In this document: piece after piece, positions 34,747 to 44,875 of the stretch
How the letters are laid out: each line of letters opens with the position of its first letter
How positions within the stretch are numbered: position 1 is the first letter of the stretch
Source of the DNA: Aralia elata
Lineage: Eukaryota > Streptophyta > Magnoliopsida > Apiales > Araliaceae
Assembly: GCA_034770075.1 (NCBI GenBank)
Contig: CM068377.1
Span: 51,934,271-51,998,270 of the forward strand
Direction of reading: 5' to 3'
Length of the DNA: 64,000 nucleotides
Program-made: the position numbers and the translations under genes
Notes under the pieces: model-generated
The model's input: the letters and a program-made list of their open reading frames with translations, nothing else
What the model was told of the DNA's origin: nothing
Database searches by the model: none

Positions 34747-34992
34747 GGTAGATTACCTTTTTCTTAATTGAAATCGGTAGGGGTAGTAATAACCGTAAAC
34801 CTCTATGTTCATGGTCTTTATGAGGTAGATTACCTTTTCTTAATTGAAATCGGTAGGGGTAGTAATACCCGTAAACCTCAATGTTCATGTTCTTTATGGG
34901 CCCCAGCAGGGGTAGATTACCTTTTTCATAATTGAAATTGGTAGGGGTAGTAATACCCGTAAACCTCTGTGGCCATGGTCTTTATGGCCCCT
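34747..34992 (+). repeat. Three-copy tandem repeat, approx. 80-bp unit
   Basis: Units start at GGTAGATTACC (34747, 34824 and 34911), each with TCGGTAGGGGTAGTAAT, CCGTAAACCTC and TCTTTATG. The third is preceded by GGGCCCCAGCA. Confidence 0.85.
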
Positions 34993-35234
34993 CAGCATAA
35001 TATGAAAAGTTTTTAAGGAATATTTTATTTCCTATTTGTTCAAGTTACTTCACAATTATCGAAAAATTGCTGAAGGTTCCATTTATTCGGAAAACTGGTT
35101 ATGGGAAGGACAATTTTCCCAAGGAGAAGTAGTCGTAGAATGCGACAATTTTAAGTAAATCCTTGAAAGAGGACAGTGTAAAGGTTAGATTGAAAACCTA
35201 GTTTTGATGGGTAGAATAAGCAAAGATGAATGCG

Positions 35235-35539
35235 TTGAAATTTCGAGGACGAAATTCTTAGAAGAAGGGGTGAATGTAATATCCCTAATATTTATGAGTT
35301 AGTAAATCATGATATTAAATTATTATGATGACTGTGACATACAATGACCCTTAAAAAAGGAAATTGATGGGTTAAACATAGGATAATACTCAGAGATTAA
35401 ATAGGTTATATAAAACCTATGTTATAGTAATACGTTGAAATTATTCAACGATAAAGTTTCGGAAGAAATTAGACGAAAACCGAGTAAGAGGTTTGATATT
35501 TGTGATTCCGAGGACGGAATCCTTATAAGGAGGGAAGAA
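35235..35539 (+). other. Double pol-end/polypurine module before the 3' LTR
   Basis: First module: TTTCGAGGACGAAATTCTTA, then AAGAAGGGGTGAA and an LTR-like start TGTAATATCCCTAATATT (35275). Second module: CCGAGGACGGAATCCTTATA, then AGGAGGGAAGAA directly before the real LTR start at 35540. The first looks like the end of a different element retained inside this one. Confidence 0.7.
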
Positions 35540-38500
35540 TGTGACAACCCGGATTTTCGAAAATAATTATAATAAGAATTTAATATAGAATAATTCTTAT
35601 TATGAGTCGTGTTTGAATATATATGTGTTATATATATTTATGTAATTTTATTTGGTGAGCTTAATATGTATATATATAAATGTGAAATATATACATGGAT
35701 TCAAAATGAATGAGTTAATAGTTGATTATTATAACGATCGCGAGTCGTGGGTAGCTTGATAATTCGAGCTTATGAATATTATTGAATAAAATAGACTTTT
35801 ATTGATAATATTATGTGGTAAGTGTTTAAAGGTTATATTATAACCTAGATTATGTGTAGACGATGATTAGTAAGTATGAAAGTTTTCGTATTAGCTAATT
35901 TGGCGGATTCGAGAAATATCGCTAGAGTACTATTTATTGGATTAAATAAATAGTTTAAGGATAATATTATTGGACGAGTTATTTATTGTAAAGACGCTAA
36001 CCCAAAATATGGGTGAGATATATGTACGTTGATGTATATGATTATGGGGAGTTAATCATGAAGAGCAGCGATCGCGAACCGTGAATACCCTTGTAATTTT
36101 GGGTTTATTAATATTATTAAATGGATTAAAATATTATTTTTATGTGACGTGTTTAAAGGTTATTTTATAACCTGGATGATGTCAATGTATGAAGTTTTAT
36201 GCGTTATTGAATCGTAGGAGTGAATAATTGATTTTGCGAAAGATCACAAAATTACTATTCACGGGGCACGTTTCCCGAGGCACTATTCACGCCATAAAAT
36301 TTTTATGTCTTTATCGATGTTGAATAATTTCATAAATACGTGTATGCGTAGGAATAATTTTTCCAAGTGTCAGAAATTTATTTGAGCTGATACGTGATTT
36401 TATCCGTATCCGAATGTATTATATGGGTGTTCCGAATATTTGGACAAATCCCATAATAACTATTTTTACCCATCCCAATATTTATGGTAATACCTATTTT
36501 AATTTTGGGTGGAGTTATTTACCAGTTTTGGTACAAAAGAGGGAGTTTTCGGATATATTTTTGTGTATTTGGGTATTGTTATCCCAAGTGGGAACCACCC
36601 AAACCACTTTGGACCAATCAAATTGCTAGAAAATGAGAAAGTGGAGAGCTTTGCCGACAAGCTTGAATTATTTGGACAAAGCTCATTGAGCCATTAACCC
36701 ATTACTCCCATTTTCTCCCAAAATTCCTCCACTTCTCCTAACCCATTCCTTCTCTCCCATCTCCCATATCATCAGAGTTTAGAGAGAGAGAGAGCTGCCA
36801 AGAGCTAGAAGAAAGAAGGAGAAGGTCGCCGGAAAAGTCGTCGGAAAAGAAGAAGAGTCGCCGGAAAAAGAAGAAGAAGAAGAAAGGAAGAGAAGAAGAG
36901 GTTCGGGTGAACCAAAAAGGAAGAAGGAGACTTAAGCCAAACCCTAGCAAAGCTTCATATCATCTAGGAGGGATTTACAGAGGTAAATCATTAACTTGAA
37001 ACCATTTTCATTTGATTTGGTTAAGGTTTTCAAGCTTTTTATGGTTTTAGAGCTTTTATGCTCATGGGTTGGTTTTCTTGCGATTTTTGTTGGTTTTGAT
37101 TTATGTTAGCTGGTTGTAAATGTTGTTAAGAGGTTATGTAAGCCATTATTAACATCAAAGTGGAACAAAAATGGAAGAAATCCTTACCTTGGCTTAATGG
37201 AGCAAGAACATTGAACTATTGAACAAGAACATGGACTTTTGGACGATTTAGAGGACTTGTAACTATGATTTCGTATTTGTTTAATTTATTTGTTGTTATT
37301 ATATTGTACTTCCATGGGTTATAAGTTTAACCCAGTTGGAATGGATTAAAAAGGTGTTAAAACGAAGATTTGGTGTTGATTTTAGTGAAAAACACCAAGA
37401 ACACCAAGAACACGAAAATAAAACGTGAGTTGATACTTTGGTCAAGGATTTGAATATGTTAATGTTAATGGGTAGCTCTGCATTTTTGATATGTTGTAGC
37501 CCCATGAATTAGGAGTCCATAGAGTCTGAAATGGACCCATTGGAACGTGTATTAAAGAAGATATGAAGATCGGAGTGAAAGGAGGTCGAAGTCGCGAAGC
37601 TGGTGCAATTTCTTACCTGGGATACAGCCGGTTGAGCGCCGACGGCGCTCATTTTAAGGCCATTTGAGCGCTGGTCGCGCTGGGGCTGCAGTTTGCTAGA
37701 CAGCTTTGACGCCCTTTACTAAAATGGGCATAACTTTCTCATACGAACTCGGATTGAGATGATTCAAGATGATTCGGAAAGAGAACGAGTATACCTATAA
37801 CTTTTGTTCTTTAATTTTTTCAATTTGAGGTCTGTAGATTGGTCTAAATTGGCCATTTATAGGATTGATGTGTAATTGGGGGCAATCAGAGGGTGTCGGG
37901 CATGCGCGTAAGCACATGTAATGCTCCCGACAATGTAAAGTGATGTTCTAACTTTCATAACATGATATTTATGATTTATAATGATACTTAGTGTTAACCA
38001 TTGAGTATTAGACAATTCGAATGTGCGTGCCAAGCGTACGCAATCGCGTGTCAGTTAGGCGTTCGAATAATCAAGTTTGGCATATAGACGTGCAAGCGTC
38101 GTAACGCCGTAACTAGTGTATAATCTTATTTAATATTTTGTTTCTAATAATAATGAAGTGTGTTATAAACCAATGTATAAGCATGCTAAGCACATGCAAA
38201 GGAGGCGAATTAGGTGTGTGACGTGTAAACGTCGAAACGTCGCTTAAAGTGTTAAAGAACTTAAATAGTGTTTCGATTTAAACAAAACGAACATTATAAG
38301 ATATGAAGTGGGTTTATAATATAAACCATTATATGAAGCCTTTTTAGTGGCTAATTGGTGTTTTATTGTTAAATAAATTGTGTAGGATATTTGAAGGACG
38401 AGCCATCATAATTTGGCAAGGAACGCTTAATGCAAGTTCTTTCAGTAACTTGTTAACTTGTTTAAATGTATTGATGTACATGACTTGATTACTAAATCTT

Positions 38501-39353
38501 TCACTAGTATGTGGATTATATTAGAGCATGATTAAAGTGTGCATAATGTGCAATTATGTGATTATATTGTTCTATGTGGAACTTGAATTATTGTAAATAT
38601 ACAATGTGAGATGCATGAAGTATGCTATGAGATACATGATGCATATATATGGATGAATTTCATAAGATTTATAATGCATGAGCAAGATGCATAGTATGAG
38701 AATCATGATGCATGGATAAAATGCAAACTTATGTGTTACGTGAAGCATGAAATGTGACAACTGTCAGTTCTTGCTGAGCCGTCGTGCTCATTCTTGCAAA
38801 AATAAAACTTTTGCAGATTTACGATGCAATGCAATTATCTTGATATCGTGATGATAAGGATTAGAGGCGCATAGAAACAGGAAGGTTGCTAAATGTCCCT
38901 TTACTATAATTATTTAGCTATGATGACGGTAGATGATGTACGTGAATTTGACTATGTAAACCTTGAGTTAAATATGAAGGTTATCCATCATAGTAGTTAA
39001 GATGTGATTATGTTAGTTACTTGTTATAGTAAACTACAAGGATGTCGATGTTGTATAAAGGACATTTTTATAACGAATGTATTGGTTATTGAATAACCTT
39101 GCGAATATTCAGGGATTGGATAAAGTCAGAATCTGAACCTTGCGTTCACACATGAGATATTATAAAGGATCATGGTATTTATTCAACCTTGATCATAAGT
39201 GTATTATTTAAGGTCTTCGTGCCTGGGATTAGATGAGGATATGTTGTAATATTATTGTACTTACATATTTGTAGTAAGCCTATGTTGCATGGGTTGTACC
39301 GTGACGCGTCGGAATCGGGTTCAAGGTAAGACCCGAGTTTCGGGGGCGTTACA
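35540..39353 (+). repeat. 3' LTR of the non-coding element, 3814 bp
   Basis: TGTGACAACCCGG...GGGGGCGTTACA with intact termini. Matches the 5' LTR as described there. The stem-loop with AATAAA is at 38770-38808 and the GC-rich module pair at 37634-37689. Confidence 0.88.
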
Positions 39354-39474
39354 ATCTAGGTCATAATATGACTTTTAAACACATAACACAGAATAATAGT
39401 CGTAAAAATATATTTTATTCAATAATATTCATAAACCGTAATTACAAGGCTAAGCACAATGCTCGATCATTACA

Positions 39475-40126
39475 TTCTCCCCCCTTATAAGCATTCTGTC
39501 TCCAGAATCTCGATACAAGGTTACACAAAAAGATAGGGATAATTTTTTTTATTTTATCTTTGAGTTCCCACGTTGCTTTTTGGGTATTGTGGTTCTTTCA
39601 TACTACCTTTACAGAAGGTATTACCTTATTTCTTAAGACTTGCTCTTTTCTATCAATTATCTGAATCAGAATTTCTTCATATGTTAAGTCTTTTTCTACT
39701 TGAATAGGTTCATATTTAATTACATGCTTATAGTCTTGCTTATACGGTCATAATACTGACACATAAAACACATTATGTACGTGTTCCAACTCAGGAAGTA
39801 AGGCTACTTCGTAAGCCACCTCTCCTACTCTTCTTAACACTTCGAACGGTCCTATAAATCTTGGACTTAGCTTCTCTTTCTTTCCAAATCGCATCTTCCC
39901 TTTCCAGGGAGATACCTTCAAAAATTCGTATGACCCAACTTCAAAATCTTTTTTCTGGCGATGTTGATCTGCATACTTCTTCTATCGATCTTGAGCCGTT
40001 ATTAGCAGTGTGTGTATTAACTTAATAATTTCCACAGTTTGCTGCACCAATTCTGGTCCCGGCAATCGACGTTCACCTACCTCGTCCCAGCATAGTGGCG
40101 TTCTGTACTTTCTCCCGTATAACGCT
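39475..40126 (-). pseudogene. Tekay-type gypsy pol, C-terminal end (integrase tail)
   Basis: The minus strand from 40126 downward reads the well-known Tekay integrase C-terminal text: ALYGRKYRTPLCWDEVGE, GPELVQQTVEIIKLI, LKVSPWKGKMRFGKK, KLSPRFIGPFEVLRRVGEVA, then LPELEHVHNVFYVS. A conserved TWELKDKI patch lies close to the end. Stops interrupt it (after TAQDR near 39982, after YVSVL near 39750, near 39590). The polypurine tract TTATAAGGGGGGAGAA (plus 39475-39490) adjoins the LTR at 39474. It is cut at 40126 by the insertion of the gag-only element, so the rest of pol is out of view. Confidence 0.85.
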
Positions 40127-40442
40127 TGTAATAACCCAAGATTTTTGATATATTAAAATAAGAAATTTTACGTATGAATTTTTTTAATATAATAAAATTA
40201 TTTTTATTATACATTAAAGCAAATATGAGAATGGGTGCAAGGAAAGGAATGTGAATAAGTAATATGTACATATATATTTATTTCATATATGGTTTCAAGT
40301 AAATTTCTTATTAAATAAATAGTTAGTAATTATAAATTATATTCTGTTAGTAAGTTAATTTTTATATTAAAGATATATGATTATTTATAAATATGATTAC
40401 TATATTATTTAAATAATAAATTTATATTTTAAGAAATGATTA

Positions 40443-40475
40443 TTAATATTATTATTATTATTATTATTACTATGA
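40443..40475. repeat. (ATT)n microsatellite
   Basis: Nine or so ATT/TTA units in the LTR. Confidence 0.85.
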
Positions 40476-42066
40476 TTATTTCTTTATGATATGAATTTGT
40501 AAGATTAGTCAATTTATTTTAAATTGACTAAGTATGGTAAATGTGGTAAAGTGACAGCACGAATCAAAACCTTAATTTGATCTATGGTTATGGATTTTAA
40601 TTTTTAATATAATTATTGATATAAATATATTTAAAATGAATGTATGTGTATTATGGATAATAAGAATTCATTTTCTTAAAGAAGTTCGAATACTAAATAT
40701 AAATATTGATTATATTTGAATGCATGTGTACAATATGTGGTTCAATGAGTATAATAATTATTTATCAATGATGATAAATATATTATGACTTATGTGGAAA
40801 ATGTATGTGATTAATTGTTAGTTAAAATAGGACCCACTAATAGTTATTTAAATTAGTGGACTAACTTAAAAATATTAATATTAAACAATTGGTAAGATAG
40901 TTAGTTAATTAATTATTTAATTAAAGTGAATATAGTAAGTGAATAAGTTTTGTACATTAATTAATATGAGCATTAATTAATGAGAACTAGGTGATATATG
41001 TATAATTTATATTAATAGTCCAATTAGTAAGGAAAACTAGTGGACTAGCCTAATTAGTTTATTAACCAAGCCCAATCAATTAATTGAACATGGACTTGGA
41101 TAATTAATGTGTGGACTAATTAAATTAGCCCAACACTTATTAAATTAGTAACCAAGCATGGATTAATAACTTTGGCAACTAGTAGCCCAAATGTGGAATA
41201 ATAATATTGAAAAACTAGAAGCCCAAACTTATTAAAAGTGAGCCCAAAAAGAATTTAATTGAAGTCTAATTGTTAGCCCAATTGGGGAATACATCTAACA
41301 ACTTAATTAATACATTAAAGCAATAAAAGAAAAGCAAAAATGAAGCAAAAATCAAAAGGGGCAGCCGGCCATTGGATTTCCAAATTGGTGAGGTTTTGAT
41401 TTTAGGAGCTTGCTTGTGTGGGTGGAAAAAAAAGAAGAAGTACAATAAATAATAATCACACATCACCAAGTTGTCAAATGAGTGTACTAGCTAATGATGG
41501 AAAATATATAGATACAATACATATATCTTCTCATTCTTCCAAGTAACTAGTTAATTAGTAAAGCAAAGTCACTTGTTCATCTTCTCATTCTTCCAAGTTT
41601 AGAGAGAGAGAGAGAAAATAGAAATTAAAAATCTACTTCCTTCTCTTTCACCTACCATTATTTCCAAAATAATATCTTGAGAAAGAAGAGGAAGAGGCTC
41701 ACGGCAAGAGAGGGAGATGATTTGATCTCCTATGCATCCCAAGTGTGATAGCTACCTTGGATAATAAACAAAAGCTCACAAGAAAATGTATAATCTAAAC
41801 TAGTTTATGTAAATTTATTTTGTGTTACTTTGAAAGCAAAAAGGAGAAATATTTTTTTTCGTATGATGGTAGATGATGAGTAGGTTTTATACCTACGAAT
41901 CGGATACCAATGAATGTGAATTATTGCTTATTTTCATGGTTTTCAGTTACTTTTCATGTATTTTGTGTGTTTTTGTAGGTTGCACATGTTGGGATTGCAT
42001 TGGGCGAGAATTGGATGTTCGAGTGGATGAAGTTGTTGATGTTGCTGAGGTTGCAGGAATTCAGAG

Positions 42067-42196
42067 CAGCGCGGCCGCGCCCAAAATGAACTGGGTAGCA
42101 GCGCGGCCGCGCGTGATGTCAAAGTTAGAAAAAAAATGGCTGTCAGGGTAGCGCGGTTGCGCGCCTTGCAAGCTTAATTCAGGCGCGACCGCGCCG
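42067..42196 (+). repeat. Four GC-rich palindromic modules in Athila 1 5' LTR
   Basis: CAGCGCGGCCGCGCCC, CAGCGCGGCCGCGCG, TAGCGCGGTTGCGCGCC and GGCGCGACCGCGCCGG, about 30-50 bases apart, just upstream of the TATA box. The first is followed by AAAATGAACTGGG. Confidence 0.85.
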
Positions 42197-42295
42197 GTTC
42201 GAGTGAGGGCAAAATCGACTTTTCTGATGTTTTAAATGGTTTTGATTTGAACTTGGATTTGAAACTTTGTAATTAATTAGGGTTTTATCAGATAC

Positions 42296-42304
42296 TATAA
42301 ATAG
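42296..42304 (+). promoter_or_regulatory. TATA box, Athila 1 5' LTR
   Basis: TATAAATAG, conserved in the 3' LTR at 52513-52521. Confidence 0.6.
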
Positions 42305-43277
42305 GTGTTTTCTAGTTGGTAATTGGTATCTATCTATTAGCAAACCCTAGTTTGGAGCAAGTGGAGAAGATTTGAAGCAAGTTGATAACAAGGAGAAGCA
42401 AGGAAGAGCAGGACAGAGATTGAATGATTACTTACAGTGTTTCTTCTCTTTTCTCTTGATTCCAAACTTTTGATGTTATTAAACTTGTGGATGATGATTT
42501 CTAGTTTATTTATGAACAAAATTTCTTTTAAGGCTATAATGGATCTTAATGCGTAGTTTTGAATAGCATGCTTCTTTGAATATTATGATTAGTTATTTTT
42601 GGATTGTCTATTATGGTTTGTGCTGAATTGTTAATTATCTGGCCAATAATTATTGAGATAATCTATATGAATTTGAAAGATGAAGTGTAGATTTAGATCT
42701 GACTATAATAGCATGTGATTGTGTCTTCTGCTGTTGATGGAATTCATAATTTGTGATTAGGATAGAGATAAACCTATCACCGCATGTAATCAAAATAGGG
42801 AACTTGGGCTTTAAATCCTTTTTAATTGTAATTCACATAGAAATATAGTGAGTTAGTTATCTAGGGTGATGAACTTGAGTCTATCAATTGTGGATTTAAG
42901 TTAGGTTGTTTATGGAACATTGAAAGATGATCATAAATCGTGATGTGTTCCTGGTTAACAATCCAGAATAACTAGCATAATCCAATGGGGAGCATGTTAA
43001 GTGAAATAAAGCATTAAGTGAAGTTATAGTCTTAAGTCTTTAAAAAATCTGTTTTCAAACTAGTGTTAGTAATTTAATTTAGAATTAATTAGTTAAATTC
43101 AAAACCTCAGAATTCATAAATCACTTGTTTATTAAAAATTGATTTAATTTAAATTTGGAATTTGTCATTATAGAATCAATTCTTCTCTGTGGGACGATAC
43201 TCTACTTTCACTTTATTACTTGTGGACTGTGTATACTTGCGTATTTTTGCTAGTATAGATTTTGGCAAACAAGTTTT

Positions 43278-43295
43278 TGGCGCCGTTGCCGGGGA
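43278..43295 (+). other. Primer-binding site TGGCGCCGTTGCCGGGGA
   Basis: Starts seven bases after the LTR end. This is the standard Athila-type PBS (attributed to Asp-tRNA in the literature). The same text is at 59900 in Athila 2. Confidence 0.85.
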
Positions 43296-43396
43296 ACAAT
43301 TGTGTCTATAATTTCAAGTTTTAGTTTTAATTAAATAAGTTTTAGTTAACATTGTTTTTCTTGTTACTTCCTGTTTCAGGTGATCTAGGTTTGTTT

Positions 43397-44875
43397 ATGC
43401 AAACCCGATCAAAGCAGTCGGAACTTGTGAAGAGTGAAGACGATCTTGAAAACAAGTTACGCAAGTTGAGAAAGTTTTGTCGTGAAACCATCAAGAAAGA
43501 AAAAATGGCTAACGAAGAACAGAAATCATTGAGGGAATATGCCATGCCTAAGCTTGATGAAATCAGGTCAAGCATCACGAGGCCAGCCATCACGGCTAAT
43601 TCCTTTGAGATCAAGTCGGGTACAATTCAGATGATTCAGAATGCGGTACAGTTTGGGGGATTAGCCAACGATGATCCTAACGAGCACTTGGTTAGCTTTC
43701 TTGAGATTTGTGATACATTCAAATATCCAAATGTATCTGATGATGCGGTGAGACTACGTTTGTTTCCGTTTTCACTAAGGGATAAAACAAAGAGTTGGTT
43801 GCACTCACTTCCACCGGGGTCCATCACAACTTGGGATGACTTGGCCCAGAAATTCCTAGCAAAATTCTTTCCGCCGGCTAAGTCTTCTAAGTTGAGAAAC
43901 GATATTTCCACTTTTGAACAAAGTCATGGAGAGACACTGTATGAGGCTTGGGAAAGGTTCAAAGAGTTATTGAGAAGATGCCCACATCATGCATTACCCA
44001 AGTGGTTGCAAGTCCAGACATTCTACAATGGGCTGAGTAGTAATACTCGAACAATTATAGATGCAGCTGCTAGGGGAGCACTTATGGATAAGAATTTTGA
44101 TGAAGTTTACACCTTGTTAGAAACTATGGCTGCAAATAACTATCAATGGCCGACGTCGAGGATGAATCACCAAAAGGTAGCTGGAGTTTTGGAAGTAGAT
44201 GCAGTCACTGCACTAACAGCTCAGATGGCAGCCATGTCTAAGAAAATTAAAGCTTTGGCGGAGTCAAAAGTCCAGCAAGCAGCTTATGTGTGTGAACTAT
44301 ATGCAGGCGCACATCCAACGGAGTATTGTGCCATTAATCCGGAATCGGTACAGTATTTGGGGAGTTATAACAAACCACAACAGCCATACCAGAATGCATA
44401 TAATCCGGGGTGGAAGAATCATCCGGGTTTCTCGTGGAGCAATAACACTCAAGTTCAAAATCCCGCTCCAAGATCATAGAACCCCCCGGGTTTTCAGAAC
44501 CAAGCTCCACAACAGGCAGAGAAAAAACCCAATTTAGAAGAATCTTTGGCAAGATTTATCACAGCATCGGAGAAAAGAATGAATGAGCAAGATAAGCTGT
44601 TAAATCAGGTAGACTTGAATGTGAAGAGCCAAGCGATATCAATTCAGAATCTGGAAAATTAACTCGGACAGTTAGCTCAAGCCTTGAACAATCGACCACA
44701 AGGAGTACTTCCAAGTGATACAGAAGTCAACCCCAAAAGAGATGGTAAGGAACAATGTCAAGCTGTAACACTTCGAAGTGGGAAGCAACTCCAGCAGAGC
44801 AACGCGGCCGCGCCCATCCCCAGTCCCAGATCCTGCAGAGAAATTGGTAGGAAAAGACAAGGAAACGGAGAATGA
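43397..44875 (+). pseudogene. Athila 1 gag
   Basis: I chose the ATG at 43397 (MQTRSKQSEL...), as in Athila 2, rather than an upstream start 15 codons earlier. The main open part (to 44479) includes a retrotransposon-gag capsid domain: FGGLANDDPNEHLVSFLEIC, LFPFSLRDKTKSWLHSLPPG, WDDLAQKFLAKFFPP, HGETLYEAWERFKELLRRCP. Near 44280-44330 there is a short C..C...H...C patch (YVCELYAGAHPTEYC), a variant zinc knuckle. In-frame stops occur at 44477-44479 and 44660-44662, then the frame closes at 44873-44875, beyond a GC-rich block absent from Athila 2 (44795-44830). Gag would build the particle. Confidence 0.88.
44801..44815 (+). repeat. GC-rich module inside the gag-pol coding region
   Basis: AACGCGGCCGCGCCC at the point where the reading frame changes relative to Athila 2. 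Same motif as in the LTRs. Confidence 0.75.

Larger units (their letters stand above)
32795..35539 (+). mobile_element. Non-coding interior of the LARD-like element
   Basis: No frame longer than about 75 codons and no gag or pol motif. It contains two tandem arrays (33378-33621 and 34747-34992) and a looser one (33690-33890, GGTAAGTTC.TGAACTCATA words). Text at 34500-34740 (GGTGAACAACCCTATT, GCTGATCACC) resembles the inside of Tekay LTRs (19250-19360, 56120-56250), so part of the interior seems to be captured LTR. It ends with two copies of the pol-end phrase, at 35249-35267 and 35508-35530, before the 3' LTR. Confidence 0.75.
28857..39353 (+). mobile_element. Complete non-coding LTR element with 3.8-kb LTRs (LARD-like)
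   Basis: Two long near-identical LTRs (28857-32669 and 35540-39353) flank a 2.7-kb interior. The outer termini TGTGACAACCCGG and GGGGGCGTTACA are flanked by the perfect duplication ATCTA (28852-28856 and 39354-39358). A PBS (32783-32794) and a polypurine tract (35528-35539) are present, so the element has what it needs in cis. No gag or pol frame is seen. The interior is tandem repeats and pieces resembling Tekay LTR sequence. Proteins would have to come from an autonomous relative (inference). High LTR similarity indicates a fairly recent insertion. Confidence 0.88.
28282..39474 (-). mobile_element. Tekay-type 3' LTR, minus strand, split by a nested element
   Basis: The minus strand begins TGTAATGATCGAGC at 39474, directly after a polypurine tract, and runs to 39354. 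It resumes at 28856 after the nested element and ends near 28282 in the SIRE element. Without the insertion it is about 690 bases. The piece 28440-28665 is dense in TGGGCY words. The SIRE-side junction could be anywhere in 28279-28287. Confidence 0.7.
41874..43271 (+). repeat. 5' LTR of Athila 1
   Basis: 1398 bases. GC-rich module copies lie at 42067-42082, 42099-42113, 42149-42164 and 42182-42196. TATA box TATAAATAG is at 42296-42304. Confidence 0.92.
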
